64,000 bases of DNA from Tenacibaculum sp. SZ-18 (GCF_002813915.1 NZ_CP019335.1:1223777-1287776), one strand, 5' to 3'; shown: positions 42,269-50,216, numbered from the stretch's first letter. Notes: generated by a model not told the origin, from the letters alone. Translations and numbers: made by a program.

Positions 42269-43255
42269 TTAGTTTTTTATCTCAATTAACTCTGTTCTAA
42301 TTTTTATGTTTTTGTTTGTTCGAATATTGTTGATTTTATGGATTAGTTTGAAGTATTTCTTAATTGGAATATCAATATTGATACTTATTAAATAATTAGA
42401 ATTTATTTCAATGTTATCTAATTTTTCAAAATCTCTTTCAGATTTTAATTGAAGCAATTTAGGTTTGAAGTATTTTATATAAGCTTTTTTGTTTTCATAT
42501 TGAATTAAACTTGGAGGCGGATTTATTTTTTCCTCTTTTTGGATTGGAGGAATTTCTTCATTCCAAACATCTGCATAGCAAGTATAAATATCATATGTTT
42601 TCTTACTAATATCAACCTTAGTTATGAAGTTTACTTTAAGAGCGTTGTGTTTTGCCATATCAATATAGAATGATTTCAATAGTTTTAAGTTTGATATTTT
42701 GTCACTTAAAAATACATTCCAACCACCTTTTTCAAAATGAATTGAATTATGATGAAAAATTTCATTTAAGGGTAAATATTCATTATACATATAGTAAGTT
42801 GGCTTGAAGGATTTGTCTAATAAATGAAAAGTATTGATGTAGCTTTTTAATTCTTTGGCAGACATTTTAATATCAGATTCTAGGTCAATTAAGTTATAAT
42901 TCAACTCATTTTTTAATGAAGATTGATACTTTTCATATGTATTACTATCAAATTCTAATATTGAATCACATTTATAAAAATTGAAATTATATTCTAGCGA
43001 GTCTTTAAAAAAAATATTTATTGAATCTTTTCTTATTTCAAATGTACCGGGTAATGAGAAACCGAAATAATCGATTAGTATAGCATTATTCCCTTTGAAA
43101 TTGATTTGATTAAAAAATGGGTAATTTTCTTCATGTTCAGAATCATAAATTGGATTTGATTTCCAACTTCCCTCCAAATCTTTTTTTGAAACTTTTTGAG
43201 AACATGATAATAAGACTAAAACAAATCCTATGAATAGCAATTTTTTCATTTTCAA
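42269..43255 (-). CDS. Lipoprotein, type B copy 2 (first gene of the run)
   Basis: A 328-residue lipoprotein. Its signal (MKMKKLLFIGFVLVLLSCSQ, Cys18) differs from the three others, which suggests that the downstream genes were copied from each other while this one kept an older 5' end. The body is type B: KDLEGSWKSNPIYDSEHEEN, INFKGNNAILIDYFGFSLPG, FHLLDKSFKPTYYMYNEYLP, KLLQLKSERDFEKLDNIEIN. It starts only about 35 bases past the hairpin terminator of the peptide gene upstream, so it relies on read-through or a promoter in that short gap. Confidence 0.75.
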   Translation of the reverse strand: MKMKKLLFIGFVLVLLSCSQKVSKKDLEGSWKSNPIYDSEHEENYPFFNQINFKGNNAILIDYFGFSLPGTFEIRKDSINIFFKDSLEYNFNFYKCDSILEFDSNTYEKYQSSLKNELNYNLIDLESDIKMSAKELKSYINTFHLLDKSFKPTYYMYNEYLPLNEIFHHNSIHFEKGGWNVFLSDKISNLKLLKSFYIDMAKHNALKVNFITKVDISKKTYDIYTCYADVWNEEIPPIQKEEKINPPPSLIQYENKKAYIKYFKPKLLQLKSERDFEKLDNIEINSNYLISINIDIPIKKYFKLIHKINNIRTNKNIKIRTELIEIKN

Positions 43256-43283
43256 ATTTTAATGAAATATACAAAAACAGCAT

Positions 43284-43311
43284 AAAAAAAGCGAACTTTT
43301 TAAAGTTCGCT
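43284..43311 (-). terminator. Hairpin between the second peptide gene and the lipoprotein run
   Basis: Stem AGCGAACTTT (43290-43299) with AAAGTTCGCT (43302-43311); on the minus strand seven T follow. It resembles the hairpin at 43731-43750 (shared GCGAACT...AGTTCGC), so both came from duplication of a peptide-plus-terminator unit. Confidence 0.85.
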
Positions 43312-43338
43312 AAATTTTAGAGTGATAATTTTCAGGAA

Positions 43339-43599
43339 TTAATATGGCCAACAGATATATACACTACCAGTTTCGTCATAATAAGAAATATGACTAAAAC
43401 TATTCGGATTTTGATATCTTGTGTAACATGCGAACTTACCACCAGGGGTCCAATAATCTTTATCGTCCTCACTTAGCGTTGAACCAACAGAAACGGTAGA
43501 ACTTGTTCCAGAACCTCTTCCACCTTTTCCTTTCACAGCTTCGGTTTCATTTTTGGTCAATTCTTGTACTCCATCTAACTTTAAAATTCTTTTTAACAT
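43339..43599 (-). CDS. Double-glycine-leader peptide, F-x-C-Y type (86 residues), second copy
   Basis: An 86-residue protein with leader MLKRILKLDGVQELTKNETE then AVKGKGG (cut after residue 27). The linker is Gly/Ser/Thr-rich (RGSGTSSTVSVGSTLSEDDK), and the end is FACYTRYQNPNSFSHISYYD with a final Cys in YICWPY. Exact length and Cys layout match the peptides at 38930 and 43757. It carries its own terminator directly before the lipoprotein run. A motif TAATATTTTC (reverse strand GAAAATATTA) lies 60-70 bases upstream, as in the gene at 43757. Confidence 0.75.
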   Translation of the reverse strand: MLKRILKLDGVQELTKNETEAVKGKGGRGSGTSSTVSVGSTLSEDDKDYWTPGGKFACYTRYQNPNSFSHISYYDETGSVYICWPY

Positions 43600-43659
43600 G
43601 ATTGATTTTATTTTTAGGTTAATATTTTAAAGTTATCGAAACGCCAGCCTTAAGTAAAT

Positions 43660-43669
43660 TAATATTTTC
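43660..43669 (-). promoter_or_regulatory. Shared upstream motif of the second peptide gene
   Basis: GAAAATATTA on the minus strand, preceded by TTTCG, 61-70 bases upstream of ATG 43599. The same motif preceded by TTTCA stands 59-68 bases upstream of the neighbouring peptide gene (44076-44085). It could be part of a promoter or regulator site, or just residual similarity after duplication. Confidence 0.4.
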
Positions 43670-43724
43670 CGAAACTGTCGTTTTAGTTTATAAAAGGACG
43701 TATTTATTTTTTAAGAGTATAAAT

Positions 43725-43750
43725 AAAAAAGGCGAACTATGTAGTTCGCC
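43725..43750 (-). terminator. Terminator of the third peptide gene
   Basis: Stem GGCGAACTA (43731-43739) with TAGTTCGCC (43742-43750); T run on the minus strand. It lies 7 bases past the stop of the gene at 43757. Confidence 0.88.
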
Positions 43751-43756
43751 CAAATT

Positions 43757-44017
43757 TTAATTTAATACCGGTCCTAAAGGATCAGAAATTGAATCATCAA
43801 ATTGGTAATTTGGATTAAATGGAAAACAAACGGTTGTAGGCGAACTTAAATCTATTGGTGAAATAAAGAATCTGTTACCAGAGTTATTTCTATAACACTT
43901 AAATGAAACATTAGGGTTATCGTCGATAATACCATCTAAATGACCGCCGTTAATTGCCTTTTGTTCTTCAGTACTTAATTGCTGAATATCGATTAAGTTT
44001 AAAATGTTTTTTGACAT
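43757..44017 (-). CDS. Double-glycine-leader peptide, F-x-C-Y type (86 residues), third copy
   Basis: An 86-residue protein from ATG 44017; the frame is open further upstream, overlapping the HEAT-like gene, but the leader starts here. MSKNILNLIDIQQLSTEEQK then AINGG is a textbook double-glycine leader (cut after residue 25). The mature part has VSFKCYRNNSGNRFFISPID, a second Cys in TTVCFPFN, and an acidic tail (FDDSISDPLGPVLN) that the other two copies lack. Same length and motif as its two relatives. Own terminator at 43731-43750. Confidence 0.78.
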   Translation of the reverse strand: MSKNILNLIDIQQLSTEEQKAINGGHLDGIIDDNPNVSFKCYRNNSGNRFFISPIDLSSPTTVCFPFNPNYQFDDSISDPLGPVLN

Positions 44018-44075
44018 GATTTTAAAATTTTTGGTTAATACTGTAAAAGTATCTCCAAAGTAATATCTGAGATTG

Positions 44076-44085
44076 TAATATTTTC
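44076..44085 (-). promoter_or_regulatory. Shared upstream motif of the third peptide gene
   Basis: GAAAATATTA on the minus strand, 59-68 bases before ATG 44017. See the matching site at 43660-43669. The 25 bases before both start codons are also alike (TATTAACC, then A-rich sequence). Confidence 0.4.
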
Positions 44086-44114
44086 TGAAATGTAGCAGAG
44101 AGTTTCTGATTTGT

Positions 44115-44702
44115 TTATTTTTCCAATTGTGCATCCATGTCAAGTAATTCAAGAATTTTTCTACCACGTGCTGTACATCCTTTTCCTTCATGAATAACTT
44201 TACTTCTAATAATATATTTTAATTCAGGATGAACCCAATCTTGATATTTACCGAAAACATATAAAGTAGTCATAGTGTAAGCTTTTACAGCAATTTTTTT
44301 ATCAGTCATTAACCAGTCAAATCCAGTTTCTATGATTCTCGTGATATGATCGTTGGTGAGAAGCTGTTTAGTTCTATTTTCTTCCTTATTTGAAAAGTTA
44401 TTAGCTAAGTGCTCACAAATTTTAGCGCAGGTTCTTATAGAACCATCAAAATATAAGTGAGATAGTCCTTTTGTGAAAGTATCTAAATATGGTAAAACAT
44501 GATTAATTCCATGATGTGTACAAATCCATTCTAAAATCCAGCTAGCTTTAACCGAAATAGGATTATCCACTTTAAATGTTAAATCTACCAGTAGTTCTAT
44601 TAATTCTGGTTGTTTCAATACAATATTTGCAGCTTTAATACGATTTACTTTTTTAGGGTTTTCAATATTGTTTAATACAGAAATTAAAAAATCGATACTC
44701 AT
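44115..44702 (-). CDS. HEAT-repeat-like cytoplasmic protein
   Basis: A 195-residue all-helical protein (FLISVLNNIENPKKVNRIKA; ELIELLVDLTFKVDNPISVK; ASWILEWICTHHGINHVLPY; KIAVKAYTMTTLYVFGKYQD) with helix pairs in HEAT-like array. Proteins of this type in Flavobacteriia are, as I recall, sometimes labelled adenylosuccinate lyase; the lyase signature is absent. There is no signal peptide. It is conserved-looking and probably unrelated to the peptide locus that begins 98 bases after its end. Divergent from the MORN gene at 44766. Confidence 0.7.
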   Translation of the reverse strand: MSIDFLISVLNNIENPKKVNRIKAANIVLKQPELIELLVDLTFKVDNPISVKASWILEWICTHHGINHVLPYLDTFTKGLSHLYFDGSIRTCAKICEHLANNFSNKEENRTKQLLTNDHITRIIETGFDWLMTDKKIAVKAYTMTTLYVFGKYQDWVHPELKYIIRSKVIHEGKGCTARGRKILELLDMDAQLEK

Positions 44703-44765
44703 ATTAGTAGGGTTTGTGTACTTTTACAATTATAAAACTAAATATAAGGACAAAAGAGAGAAACA

Positions 44766-45479
44766 ATGAGCAAAGTTAACGTGATACTTGTCTTAAGTTT
44801 TGTAGTAGCTTCTTTTACTGCATTTGGTCAAAAAATAAATAAGTTAGATTCTCAAGGAAGAAGAACAGGAATTTGGAAGAAATATTATGAAAACGGTGAT
44901 ATTAGATACGAAGGAGAATTTAAAAATGGAAAAGAAATAGGAACGTTTTCTTTTTATAATCAAGGCTCATCGTATCCAGAAATTGTGAAGATTTTTTCTA
45001 ATACTTCAGACACAGCTTCAGTAAAATTTTACAATAAAACACGTGTAAAAACCAAAGGTAAAATGGTGGGTAAAAAACGTGTTGGTAAATGGATTTATTA
45101 CTTCGCAGATGGTCAAAGAATTTTTTCCGAAGAAAATTATGAGAACGGACTTCTAGATGGAGTGGTTAAAAATTACTATGATAATGGTAATGTAACTGAA
45201 GAAACTTTCTATGAAGAAGGAAGGAAACACGGAACTTCAAAAATTTATACAGAAGAAGGGATTTTAATTGAAGATGTAATTTATGTTGATGGAAAACTGA
45301 ATGGTTTAGGTAAATATTACGACTTAAAAGGTGTTATCAAAGAGAAAGGAATATATGAAAATGGTGCAAGAAAAGGGAAATGGGAATATTACATCGATGG
45401 TGAGGTTTCTGCAAAAGGAAGACCGAGAAAAAGCATGCTAAAAGATGATGCTAAACCAAAACAAGAGGAGGAAGAGTAG
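44766..45479 (+). CDS. Exported MORN-repeat (YwqK-like) protein
   Basis: A 237-residue protein with a signal peptide (VILVLSFVVASFTAFGQK). The body is a run of MORN-type beta-hairpins: GRRTGIWKKYYENGDIRYEG, VGKWIYYFADGQRIFSEENY, GLLDGVVKNYYDNGNVTEET, KHGTSKIYTEEGILIEDVIY, RKGKWEYYIDGEVSAKG. The family is often annotated as YwqK antitoxin; without a toxin beside it, that label says little. It is likely a periplasmic or surface-attached repeat protein. Confidence 0.85.
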   Translation: MSKVNVILVLSFVVASFTAFGQKINKLDSQGRRTGIWKKYYENGDIRYEGEFKNGKEIGTFSFYNQGSSYPEIVKIFSNTSDTASVKFYNKTRVKTKGKMVGKKRVGKWIYYFADGQRIFSEENYENGLLDGVVKNYYDNGNVTEETFYEEGRKHGTSKIYTEEGILIEDVIYVDGKLNGLGKYYDLKGVIKEKGIYENGARKGKWEYYIDGEVSAKGRPRKSMLKDDAKPKQEEEE

Positions 45480-45577
45480 TAATTTTCTTTTATAAATTCA
45501 TTTTATATACTTATCAATTTTTCCCATTAAAGAAACAGATTCTTATTCGTAAATTTGCTGTCTAAATTTGGCAAAAT

Positions 45578-46765
45578 ATGAAAAGAGTAGTGGTCGGACT
45601 TTCAGGAGGAGTAGATAGCAGTGTAACCGCTTATTTATTGCAAAAACAAGGATATGAAGTTATTGGCCTTTTTATGAAGAATTGGCATGACGATTCTGTT
45701 ACTATTTCTGACGAATGTCCTTGGTTAGAAGATAGCAATGATGCTATGATTGTTGCTGAAAAATTAGGAATTCCATTTCAAACTGTCGATTTAAGTGAAC
45801 AATACAAAGAACGTATTGTTGATTATATGTTTGATGAATACGAAAAAGGAAGAACTCCAAATCCAGATGTTCTATGTAATCGTGAGATTAAGTTTGATGT
45901 TTTTATGGACATTGCACTTGGTTTGGGAGCAGACTACGTTGCTACTGGACATTATTGCAGAAAAGAAGAGGAAATTATAGACGGAAAACCAGTTTATAAA
46001 TTATTAGCTGGGAAAGATGGAAATAAAGACCAATCTTATTTCTTGTGTCAGTTATCTCAAGAGCAATTATCCAAAGCTTTATTTCCGGTTGGAGAATTAA
46101 CAAAACCTGAAGTAAGAGAAATTGCAAAAGAAGCAGATTTAATTACTGCTGAGAAAAAAGATTCTCAAGGATTATGTTTTATTGGTAAAGTTCGTTTACC
46201 AGATTTTCTTCAACAAAAACTTCAACCGAAAGAAGGAGTGATCGTTCAAGTTCCAGATTCTTTGGAGGCATATAATAAACCATTACCACGTTTTGAAAAT
46301 AAACAGGCAGAATTAACGTACAAGTCAAAAAAGTTCGAATATGATGTTGCTGATGGAAAAGTTGTAGGAAAGCATCAAGGAGCTCATTATTTTACAAAAG
46401 GACAAAGAAAAGGACTTGCAGTAGGAGGAACTAAGGAACCTTTGTTTGTAATTGAAACAGATGTAGAAGAAAACGTAATTTTTACAGGAGAAGGAAAAAA
46501 TCACAGAGGGTTATATAGAAACGTATTGTTTGTTTCCAATGAAGAACTGCATTGGGTTCGTGAAGATTTAGCTTTAGCTAATGATGAAACAATGGAAGTT
46601 GAAGCAAGAATTCGTTATCGTCAGCCTTTAGAAAAAGCAATATTACATAAAGTAGAAAATGGATTGTTTGTGGAGTTTGAAAATCCTCAATCAGCCATTC
46701 AAGAAGGGCAATTCGTTGCTTGGTACAATAATGAAGAACTTTTAGGATCAGGAGTGATTTCATAA
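45578..46765 (+). CDS. mnmA: tRNA-specific 2-thiouridylase MnmA
   Basis: A 395-residue enzyme that thiolates U34 of Lys, Glu and Gln tRNAs. The PP-loop SGGVDSS is at residues 9-15. The catalytic cysteines are Cys100 ([11 protein letters not shown]) and Cys200 ([16 protein letters not shown]). [10 protein letters not shown] and the C-terminal beta-barrel region ([21 protein letters not shown]) fit the family. Length is typical of Bacteroidetes versions. The hairpin that ends its transcript overlaps the start of the next gene. Confidence 0.96.
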   Translation: MKRVVVGLSGGVDSSVTAYLLQKQGYEVIGLFMKNWHDDSVTISDECPWLEDSNDAMIVAEKLGIPFQTVDLSEQYKERIVDYMFDEYEKGRTPNPDVLCNREIKFDVFMDIALGLGADYVATGHYCRKEEEIIDGKPVYKLLAGKDGNKDQSYFLCQLSQEQLSKALFPVGELTKPEVREIAKEADLITAEKKDSQGLCFIGKVRLPDFLQQKLQPKEGVIVQVPDSLEAYNKPLPRFENKQAELTYKSKKFEYDVADGKVVGKHQGAHYFTKGQRKGLAVGGTKEPLFVIETDVEENVIFTGEGKNHRGLYRNVLFVSNEELHWVREDLALANDETMEVEARIRYRQPLEKAILHKVENGLFVEFENPQSAIQEGQFVAWYNNEELLGSGVIS

Positions 46766-46790
46766 GAACTTTTGATTTAATAATTAAATA

Positions 46791-46832
46791 AAAACAGTAA
46801 CTTTCAATCATGAAGAAGTTACTGTTTTTTTT
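46791..46832 (+). terminator. Terminator-like hairpin enclosing the start codon of the S8 protease
   Basis: A perfect 13-bp stem AAAACAGTAACTT (46791-46803 with 46816-46828) is followed by an uninterrupted T run to 46832. ATG 46810 of the protease lies in the 12-base loop and codons 3-7 form the right arm. It therefore looks like an mnmA terminator, a translational control hairpin, or both. Confidence 0.75.
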
Positions 46833-48441
46833 ACCACTACTATTAAGTACAAACTTATTTGCTCAGGAACATGCTTGGGTTTATTTAAAAGATAAACCAA
46901 GTGAGGCAACGTATATTGCGTCACCATTAACAATGTTATCTCAAAGAGCATTAGATCGACGAACTAAACAAGGAATTTCACTCGACAATAAAGATGTTCC
47001 TATTGAAGCTTCTTACTACAATCAAATAAAATCCGCAACAGGAATTACTGTATTAGGAAAATCAAAATGGCTTAACGCTATTCATGTAATTGGTCAAATT
47101 AACGATATTAATAATTTAAACACGAGTTTTACATTTATTGATAGGATTGATTTTGCAAATCGTTCTTTAAATGCAAAAGGAACTGTAAATTTCAAAAAGC
47201 AAAAGCAAGTACTTAACAATCATAAAAGTAAATTCCAAAGTGGAAAGCCAACATATAATTATGGTGATGCTACTAACCAAATAGAAATGCTAGGTGGAGA
47301 TTTCTTACATGAAAATGGATACACAGGTGCAGGAATTCATATCGCAGTTATTGATGCAGGTTTTCCGAATGTAAATACACTTGGAGCTTTTTCAGGTTTA
47401 CGAAAGAATAATCAAATTTTAGGTGGTTACGATTTTGTAAATAGAAGTACTAATTTTTACACGGGTAATTCTCATGGAACACATGTGCTGTCTGATATAG
47501 CTGCTTATAAAGAGAACGATTTTATTGGAACTGCTCCAGATGCATCTTTTTATTTATTTAGAACGGAAGATGCAGCTAGTGAAACACCATTGGAAGAAAC
47601 CTTATGGGTAGAAGCAGCGGAAAGATCAGATAGTTTAGGTGTTGATATCATAAATACGTCATTAGGTTATACAACTTTTGATAACTCAAATTATAATTAT
47701 TCTTACAGCGATATGAATGGTGAAACTACATTTATCACTAGAGGAGCTGAGATTGGATCGAGTAGAGGAATGTTATTGGTAACTTCTGCCGGTAATTCAG
47801 GAAACAGTCCCTGGAAATACATAAGTGCACCAGCCGATGCCAATTCTGTATTTACTGTTGGAGCTGTAAATTCTGTTGAAACTATTGCTTCATTTAGTTC
47901 GTATGGTCCAACAGCTGATGGCCGGGTAAAACCTGATGTATTAGGTCAAGGACAAAACGTTTATATTGTAAATTATATCTCTGGAAGTAATGCATTGTCA
48001 AATGGTACTTCATTTTCTTCTCCAGTAATGACTGGTGTCATTGCTTGTTTTTGGCAAGCTTTTCCTAATAAAACAAATATGGAAATAATGGATATTGTTA
48101 GAAAATCTGCTGATAGATATTCAAATCCTACAGATCAATACGGATATGGTGTTCCAGATTTTGAGGCTGCATTTAATGTAACACTTTCTGCGGATGAATT
48201 TGAATTAGATGGTTTTTCAATTTTTCCGAATCCTGCAGGAGATAATCTAACTATTAATATAGCCAATAGTAACATACAAGATTACAGAATTTTAATTTAT
48301 AACATTTTAGGAAAAGAAGTATTAAAGTTTCATAATACTCAAACTAACGTAATAAATGTTTCTTCACTTAATGGTGGAATTTATCTGTTGAGTTTATCGA
48401 ATGGAAATAGTAAAAAGGTGATAAAGCTTATTAAAAGATAA
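46810..48441 (+). CDS. S8 subtilisin-like serine protease with T9SS sorting domain
   Basis: A 543-residue exported protease. A signal peptide (MKKLLFFLPLLLSTNLFAQ) and a prodomain-like region (to about 155) lead into the peptidase S8 domain with catalytic Asp182 (IAVIDAGF), His222 (NSHGTHVLS) and Ser401 (NGTSFSSPVM); the oxyanion Asn is in TSAGNSGNSPW. The last 80 residues (FSIFPNPAGDNLTINIANSN ... GIYLLSLSNGNSKKVIKLIK) are a type A C-terminal sorting domain, so the enzyme is passed through the outer membrane by the type IX system and cell-attached or released. Start ATG 46810 lies inside a terminator-like hairpin. Confidence 0.95.
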   Translation: MKKLLFFLPLLLSTNLFAQEHAWVYLKDKPSEATYIASPLTMLSQRALDRRTKQGISLDNKDVPIEASYYNQIKSATGITVLGKSKWLNAIHVIGQINDINNLNTSFTFIDRIDFANRSLNAKGTVNFKKQKQVLNNHKSKFQSGKPTYNYGDATNQIEMLGGDFLHENGYTGAGIHIAVIDAGFPNVNTLGAFSGLRKNNQILGGYDFVNRSTNFYTGNSHGTHVLSDIAAYKENDFIGTAPDASFYLFRTEDAASETPLEETLWVEAAERSDSLGVDIINTSLGYTTFDNSNYNYSYSDMNGETTFITRGAEIGSSRGMLLVTSAGNSGNSPWKYISAPADANSVFTVGAVNSVETIASFSSYGPTADGRVKPDVLGQGQNVYIVNYISGSNALSNGTSFSSPVMTGVIACFWQAFPNKTNMEIMDIVRKSADRYSNPTDQYGYGVPDFEAAFNVTLSADEFELDGFSIFPNPAGDNLTINIANSNIQDYRILIYNILGKEVLKFHNTQTNVINVSSLNGGIYLLSLSNGNSKKVIKLIKR

Positions 48442-48502
48442 TTATTAAGATATTTGGTGTTTAGAATTACTAGTAAATTAAAGTTTTCTGTGAAGGAGAG
48501 TT

Positions 48503-49273
48503 ATGAAGGTTAGAAGTAAAAAAGATGTAGCTGCATTACAAGAAAAAATAAAGAATGAACTTGGTATTGATGTAAGTGAGTATAGAAATGAAGAAGTAGC
48601 GGAGAATTTTGCAGAACTAATATTGTTGCCTCAATATGTAGTTTCATGGGTAATCCGTCCAATAATTTTTATTCTGTTTATTTATTTCAGTGGTTTTAAA
48701 ATTTTTGATTTAGCTCATGTCGAATATGTTATATATGCAACTATTGGTTTTGTTCTTTTTCTATTTTTTGGCATTTCATTTGGATTGGTATTGCTAATTT
48801 TTAAAATGAAAAAGGATATTTGGGGAATAACAGATTATTCTCTTGATATTTTAAAGCAATCTATATCAGATGTATCCAAAGTGAATAGCCAAATTAATGA
48901 GGAAAATAAAAAAGAAGTTCTCTCTTTATTATTTAAAGGTGTTATACATATTGTTACCATTCCATTATTTTGTGAAGTTATAGCAAGACGAATTCCATTA
49001 ATAGGATTTATAATAAGTAGTGTAATCAAACGAATATTAATTGTGATTTCTGATCGATTAAAATTTTCAGAGGATAAGATTAATGATTTTGTTAATAATC
49101 CAGATCATCCAAAGAATGAAGTGTTAAGTTCTTATGTTAATACAATTAATTCGGTTTCAGATACTTTAGAGAGCTTTGTCAATTTTTCGTTTAAAATAGT
49201 ACAAGTACCGATATTTATATTCTGCTTTTTATCTCTGTCAGTTCTGTTACTTTTTTTATATTTAATTCATTAA
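48503..49273 (+). CDS. Hypothetical membrane protein
   Basis: A 256-residue protein. The N-terminal 45 residues are charged and cytoplasmic (SKKDVAALQEKIKNELGIDV). Two close membrane helices follow (PIIFILFIYFSGFKIF; YVIYATIGFVLFLFFGISFG and on), then a helical region, a hydrophobic segment near 150-180 (VIHIVTIPLFCEVIARRIPL) and a last helix at the C-terminus (PIFIFCFLSLSVLLLFLYLI). No family recognised. It starts 61 bases after the protease and ends 10 bases before the nitronate monooxygenase gene, so an operon with the latter is likely. Confidence 0.65.
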   Translation: MKVRSKKDVAALQEKIKNELGIDVSEYRNEEVAENFAELILLPQYVVSWVIRPIIFILFIYFSGFKIFDLAHVEYVIYATIGFVLFLFFGISFGLVLLIFKMKKDIWGITDYSLDILKQSISDVSKVNSQINEENKKEVLSLLFKGVIHIVTIPLFCEVIARRIPLIGFIISSVIKRILIVISDRLKFSEDKINDFVNNPDHPKNEVLSSYVNTINSVSDTLESFVNFSFKIVQVPIFIFCFLSLSVLLLFLYLIH

Positions 49274-49283
49274 AATTTGAACA

Positions 49284-50216
49284 TTGAGTAATAAAATCAC
49301 AGAACTTTTTAATATTGAATATCCAGTTGTTCAGGGTGGAATGATTTGGGTATCAGGATGGAAATTAGCATCGGCGGTTTCAAATGCAGGTGGATTAGGA
49401 TTAATTGGAGCAGGATCTATGTATCCAGATGTTCTTCGCGAGCATATTCAAAAATGTAAAAGAGCAACAAAAAAGCCTTTTGGGGTTAATGTACCCATGT
49501 TATATCCAGATATTGAACAAATAATGGATATTATAGTTGAGGAAGGAGTAAAGATTGTCTTTACATCCGCTGGTAATCCTAAAACTTGGACAAGTTTTTT
49601 AAAAGAAAAAGGAATTACAGTTGTTCATGTGGTGAGTTCTGTAAAGTTTGCTTTAAAAGCCGAAGCAGCAGGAGTGGATGCAGTCGTTTGTGAAGGATTT
49701 GAAGCTGGAGGTCATAATGGTCGAGAAGAAACGACTACGTTTACTTTAATACCAATGGTGAAAGAACAAGTAAAGATACCTGTTATCGCAGCTGGAGGAA
49801 TAGGAACGGGAAGAGGAATGCTAGCAGCAATGGTTTTAGGAGCTGATGGAGTTCAAATAGGAAGCAGATTTGCTGCCACAGAAGAATCTTCTGCACATGA
49901 TCTTTTCAAGGATACAATTGTAAAAGTAAAAGATGGAGATACATATCTTACATTAAAAGAATTAGCTCCAGTACGTTTAGTAAAAAATAAGTTTTTCAAT
50001 GATGTGCAAGAGTTATATCAAAAAGGTTCATCGGTAGAAGATCTTAAAACTTTACTGGGAAGAGCCAGAGCAAAGAGAGGAATGTTTGAAGGAGATTTAG
50101 AAGAGGGTGAATTAGAAATCGGACAAGTTGCGGGTTTAATTCATAAAATAAAACCTGCTAAACAAGTGTTAGAAGAAATTATCTCTGATTATAAAGATGT
50201 TAAAAGTCTATTATAA
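49284..50216 (+). CDS. Nitronate monooxygenase / FMN-dependent TIM-barrel oxidoreductase
   Basis: A 310-residue flavoprotein of the NMO/2-nitropropane dioxygenase family. VVQGGMIWVSGWKLASAVSN begins the barrel; VNVPMLYP, VCEGFEAGGHNG (with the catalytic-type His), PVIAAGGIGTGRGMLAAMVL and GADGVQIGSRFAATEES are the FMN-binding and substrate segments. It may oxidise nitronates, or act as an enoyl-ACP reductase of the FabK type, which shares the fold; the sequence does not decide. The start is TTG 49284 (SNKITELFNIEYP), as no ATG lies near the conserved N-terminus. Confidence 0.88.
   Translation: MSNKITELFNIEYPVVQGGMIWVSGWKLASAVSNAGGLGLIGAGSMYPDVLREHIQKCKRATKKPFGVNVPMLYPDIEQIMDIIVEEGVKIVFTSAGNPKTWTSFLKEKGITVVHVVSSVKFALKAEAAGVDAVVCEGFEAGGHNGREETTTFTLIPMVKEQVKIPVIAAGGIGTGRGMLAAMVLGADGVQIGSRFAATEESSAHDLFKDTIVKVKDGDTYLTLKELAPVRLVKNKFFNDVQELYQKGSSVEDLKTLLGRARAKRGMFEGDLEEGELEIGQVAGLIHKIKPAKQVLEEIISDYKDVKSLL

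Noticed and set aside
44018-44191. 58-residue N-terminal extension of the third double-glycine peptide
   Set aside because: The extension overlaps the HEAT-like gene and would bury the leader, which must be N-terminal; ATG 44017 gives the canonical leader and the 86-residue length of its relatives.
44115-44702. Adenylosuccinate lyase as a name for the HEAT-like protein
   Set aside because: The lyase signature loop and active-site His are absent and the length is less than half of the enzyme.
44766-45479. Toxin-antitoxin pair suggested by the YwqK antitoxin label
   Set aside because: The protein is exported and consists of MORN repeats, and no toxin gene is adjacent.
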